DNA from: Planctomycetota bacterium
GTDB taxonomy: Bacteria; Planctomycetota; Planctomycetia; Gemmatales; Gemmataceae
DNA length: 8,261 nt
Assembly (NCBI GenBank): GCA_018970845.1
Contig: JAGWVO010000153.1
Coordinates: 1 to 8,261 of the forward strand
Reading direction: 5' to 3'
Shown here piece by piece: positions 6,731 through 8,261 of this stretch. The notes under the pieces are model-generated. The model did not search any database. It saw nothing but the letters and a program-made list of their open reading frames with translations, and was not told the origin of the DNA. The position numbers and the translations under genes were made by a program. Within the stretch, counting starts at the first letter, position 1, and the number at the start of each line of letters is the position of its first letter.

Positions 6731-6760
6731 GTGAGCACCGGGCGTAAGCCCGGTGATGGC
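6731..6760 (+). repeat. REP-like element, type B, copy 1
   Basis: A 30-nt unit that differs from 7336-7365 at one loop base. It has a perfect 8-bp stem (arms CACCGGGC and GCCCGGTG, 6736-6755) with loop GTAA, a GTGAG guide just 5' (6731-6735) and TGATGG at the 3' end. With type A 16 nt to its left in opposite orientation, it forms a BIME-like pair between the convergent ends of ybeY and the RAYT gene. The pair may help end transcription, but no T-run follows. Confidence 0.85.
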
Positions 6761-6775
6761 TCGATTGACTCACGC

Positions 6776-7315
6776 TCACCCGTGGTCGTCTTGAGGATTC
6801 CAAAGAACCAGAGGGTGTTCCTGGCGCAGCACATAGGAAACGGCCGCCGAAACGGCGTTTTCATCCGGCAGGATTCTTTTGGACCCTCCCGTTGTCCACC
6901 ATGTTCCTGATTCAGGAACCCCGAATTTCCGGTTCAGCGTCCTTGATCCGTAGCTTTTGAAGTCTCGAAGAAGATGGGCGGGATCCGGATCACCCATCAC
7001 GCCGACAACGACATGCACATGGTTGGCCATCACGGCCAAGGCCAGCAGGGTCCAGCCACGGAACCGACCCGTTTCAACAAACTGTTGGGCGGCCGCATCC
7101 GCCATCGATTGGGTCAGCCAAACCGGATTTCCCCGCATGGCCCCTCGGGCCGCGTTCTCCAATTCCCGCATGGGCGGCAGATATGGCGTTCCGTATTCGT
7201 TGGGCCGAAATCGTTCCCCGGTTTCCTCATCGCGGATGGTGGTCACGGATCCACGGCCATCGCCGGGTAGCCATGTGCCGTAGGTTGTCCATGTCAGGAA
7301 CCAGCAGCGGTCCAT
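6776..7315 (-). CDS. REP-associated tyrosine transposase (RAYT), IS200/IS605-like Y1 HUH family
   Basis: 179 residues. The family are single-strand DNA nucleases that cut and rejoin at REP or IS200-type hairpins through a 5'-phosphotyrosine. The N-terminal FLTWTTYGTWLPGDGRG (6-22) is the characteristic opening. The HUH metal motif is H99-V-H101 within MANHVHVVVG, and YVLRQ (161-165) has the catalytic Tyr and a glutamine four residues on, as in IS608 TnpA (Y127/Q131). LLRDFKSYGSRTLNRKFG (115-132) is the conserved helix before it. All catalytic positions are present, so the protein looks active. The ATG lies only 20 nt from the right-hand type B REP; upstream GGGGA is a weak ribosome site. It is bracketed by REP pairs on both sides and is the likely processing enzyme for them. 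There is no second transposon gene (TnpB). Confidence 0.9.
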   Translation of the reverse strand: MDRCWFLTWTTYGTWLPGDGRGSVTTIRDEETGERFRPNEYGTPYLPPMRELENAARGAMRGNPVWLTQSMADAAAQQFVETGRFRGWTLLALAVMANHVHVVVGVMGDPDPAHLLRDFKSYGSRTLNRKFGVPESGTWWTTGGSKRILPDENAVSAAVSYVLRQEHPLVLWNPQDDHG

Positions 7316-7335
7316 GGCGATGAATCCCCGACAAG

Positions 7336-7365
7336 GTGAGCACCGGGCGTGAGCCCGGTGATGGC
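7336..7365 (+). repeat. REP-like element, type B, copy 2
   Basis: The same 30-nt unit as 6731-6760 with one change: loop GTGA here, GTAA there. Stem arms are at 7341-7348 and 7353-7360. GGTGAGC precedes it and TGATGG ends it. It sits just upstream of the RAYT start codon (reading leftward), so it falls in the leader or promoter of that gene. Confidence 0.85.
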
Positions 7366-7376
7366 AAACTTCAATT

Positions 7377-7412
7377 CATCGCCGCGCTGACGCGCGGCGC
7401 TCACCGGGACGG
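7377..7412 (-). repeat. REP-like element, type A, copy 2
   Basis: Identical over 36 nt to 6679-6714. Stem arms are at 7381-7387 and 7392-7398, loop TGAC. The guide GGTGAGC is read on the minus strand, on the outer side. It lies 28 nt after the WD40 stop codon in that gene's direction of transcription, so it may fold at the end of that transcript. Confidence 0.85.
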
Positions 7413-7440
7413 GGGGAGAAGCCCGGCGTGCCCGAGCCGC

Positions 7441-8261
7441 TCAGGGGGCAGGGGTGACATGAATTTCCTGCCGGTCGTGGCCGGTGAGGATCTTTTTGCC
7501 GTCGGGAGACCAGGTGACGCAGTAGGCGCCGAACTGGGGCAGCTTTTTCTGGAACACCTGCTTCTTGGCGGCGATGTCCCAAACCGTGAGGTTGCCGCCG
7601 TAGCCCGATGTGGCCAGGCGCTTGCCGTCGGGCGATAGCGCGATTCCGTAAAGGTCGTCGGGCGTGGGGCCCATCGAGCCGGTTTCCTTGCCGTCGGCGA
7701 CATTCCAAAGCTTCACGGTGCGGTCGTGGCTGATCGAGGCGACCGACTTGCCGTCGGGCAGGAACACCGCGCCGGTGACGGGCGCCGTGTGGCCCTTGAG
7801 GTCGCGAAGGGCCTTTTTCTCGTTGACATCCCAGAGTTTCACGAGGTTGTCGGCGCCGGTGGAGAGAAGCGTCTTGCCGTCCTTGCTGAAGGCGACGGTG
7901 TAGGCGTTGGCGGCGTGGTCGCCGAGTTTCTTGATTTCCTTGCCGTCGGCGGGGTTCCACAGGCGAACCGACTTGTCGCTGGAGGCCGAGGCGATCGTCT
8001 TGCCGTCGGGACTGTAGGCGATGCCATCGACGATGCCGCCATGTCCCTTGAGTTCCATGACGGCCTTGCCGTCGGCGAGGGTCCAGATCTTGATGACCGG
8101 ATCGACGGAGCAGGTGGCCAGCTGCAATCCGTCGGGGGAAAAGGCGACGGAATAGACTGGCGAGGGGTGCGCGGCGATCGCCTTGGCTTCCTTGGCGTCG
8201 GGCCAACTCCACAGCTTGGCGGTTCCGTCGAACCCGGCGGAGGCGAGGGTTTTTCCGTCGG
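7441..8261 (-). CDS. WD40 repeat protein, C-terminal part, cut by window edge
   Basis: 273 codons are visible; the frame is open to the right edge, so the N terminus, any signal peptide and any fused domain are missing. The visible part is a run of WD40 blades with a regular 42-residue (126-nt) period. Each blade opens PDGK (or KDGK), then a strand such as TIASASSDKSVRLWN, a turn like ADGKE, and often GH or DH before the inner strand VAFS. I count about six blades plus a short closing blade that ends IHVTPAP. WD40 propellers are binding platforms without catalysis. In planctomycetes they are numerous and often sit beside or are fused to cytochrome or kinase domains, but nothing here identifies the partner. 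A TTG codon at 8127 lies mid-blade and is not a credible start. Confidence 0.92.
   Translation of the reverse strand, partial: DGKTLASAGFDGTAKLWSWPDAKEAKAIAAHPSPVYSVAFSPDGLQLATCSVDPVIKIWTLADGKAVMELKGHGGIVDGIAYSPDGKTIASASSDKSVRLWNPADGKEIKKLGDHAANAYTVAFSKDGKTLLSTGADNLVKLWDVNEKKALRDLKGHTAPVTGAVFLPDGKSVASISHDRTVKLWNVADGKETGSMGPTPDDLYGIALSPDGKRLATSGYGGNLTVWDIAAKKQVFQKKLPQFGAYCVTWSPDGKKILTGHDRQEIHVTPAP

Larger units (their letters stand above)
6679..7412. mobile_element. RAYT with flanking REP pairs, possible transposon-like unit
   Basis: The block runs A-B-RAYT-B-A and is inserted between ybeY and the WD40 gene. The hairpins at both ends are the kind of subterminal structure that IS200/IS605 enzymes recognise. 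Family knowledge says RAYT genes are usually single-copy and vertically kept, so movement of the whole block is not proven. No target duplication is expected for this enzyme class, so the outer ends cannot be fixed from one sequence. Confidence 0.55.

Noticed and set aside
6679..7412. CRISPR array
   Set aside because: There are only two copies each of two different hairpins, spaced around a gene. The arrangement fits REP elements and there is no repeat-spacer series.
7377..7412. Intrinsic terminator of the WD40 gene
   Set aside because: The stem is strong, but no T-run follows on the minus strand and the same unit occurs elsewhere as part of a REP pair, so a terminator call is not supported.
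7376..8212. 278-residue minus-strand frame overlapping the WD40 gene
   Set aside because: It is the WD40 gene read one frame off. It is arginine-rich, and its end reads through the REP.

Overview
The window is GC-rich (roughly two thirds G+C by eye) and densely coding. It looks like a planctomycete chromosome. The support is a beta-propeller WD40 gene of the style common in that phylum, a REP-associated tyrosine transposase flanked by GC-rich REP hairpins, and the gene mix. This is inferred from style and no phylogenetic marker settles it. The window divides into a minus-strand sugar-nucleotide operon (1-5160), a short divergent control region (5161-5372), a plus-strand parA-ybeY pair (5373-6665), a REP/RAYT island (6679-7412) and the 3' part of a WD40 gene (7441-8261).

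The sugar operon is read right to left. It contains rfbF (glucose-1-phosphate cytidylyltransferase), rfbG (probable CDP-glucose 4,6-dehydratase), a perosamine-synthase-like DegT aminotransferase, a fused GNAT acetyltransferase/GT2 membrane glycosyltransferase, and the start of rfbH (CDP-4-keto-6-deoxyglucose 3-dehydrase), which runs off the left edge. Gaps are from a 13-nt overlap to 36 nt, and most starts have a purine-rich Shine-Dalgarno sequence. RfbF, RfbG and RfbH are the known entry to CDP-3,6-dideoxyhexoses (abequose, paratose, tyvelose, ascarylose). The added aminotransferase, acyltransferase and lipid-carrier-type GT2 suggest an N-acylated amino-deoxyhexose that is built on CDP and passed to a polyprenyl carrier. 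That product is not one I recognise as described.

To the right, a ParA/Soj-type ATPase without a neighbouring ParB is followed three bases later by ybeY, an rRNA-processing endonuclease with an altered metal site. A RAYT gene lies convergent to ybeY. It is bracketed by two pairs of hairpins (types A and B) in mirror order A-B / B-A. All four hairpins share a 7-nt guide (GGTGAGC) on their 5' side and a GATG on their 3' side when each is read in its own orientation. The last gene encodes a WD40 propeller of 42-residue blades whose N terminus lies beyond the right edge.

The most interesting items are the hybrid CDP-sugar pathway with its GNAT-GT2 fusion, and the REP pair architecture around the RAYT.
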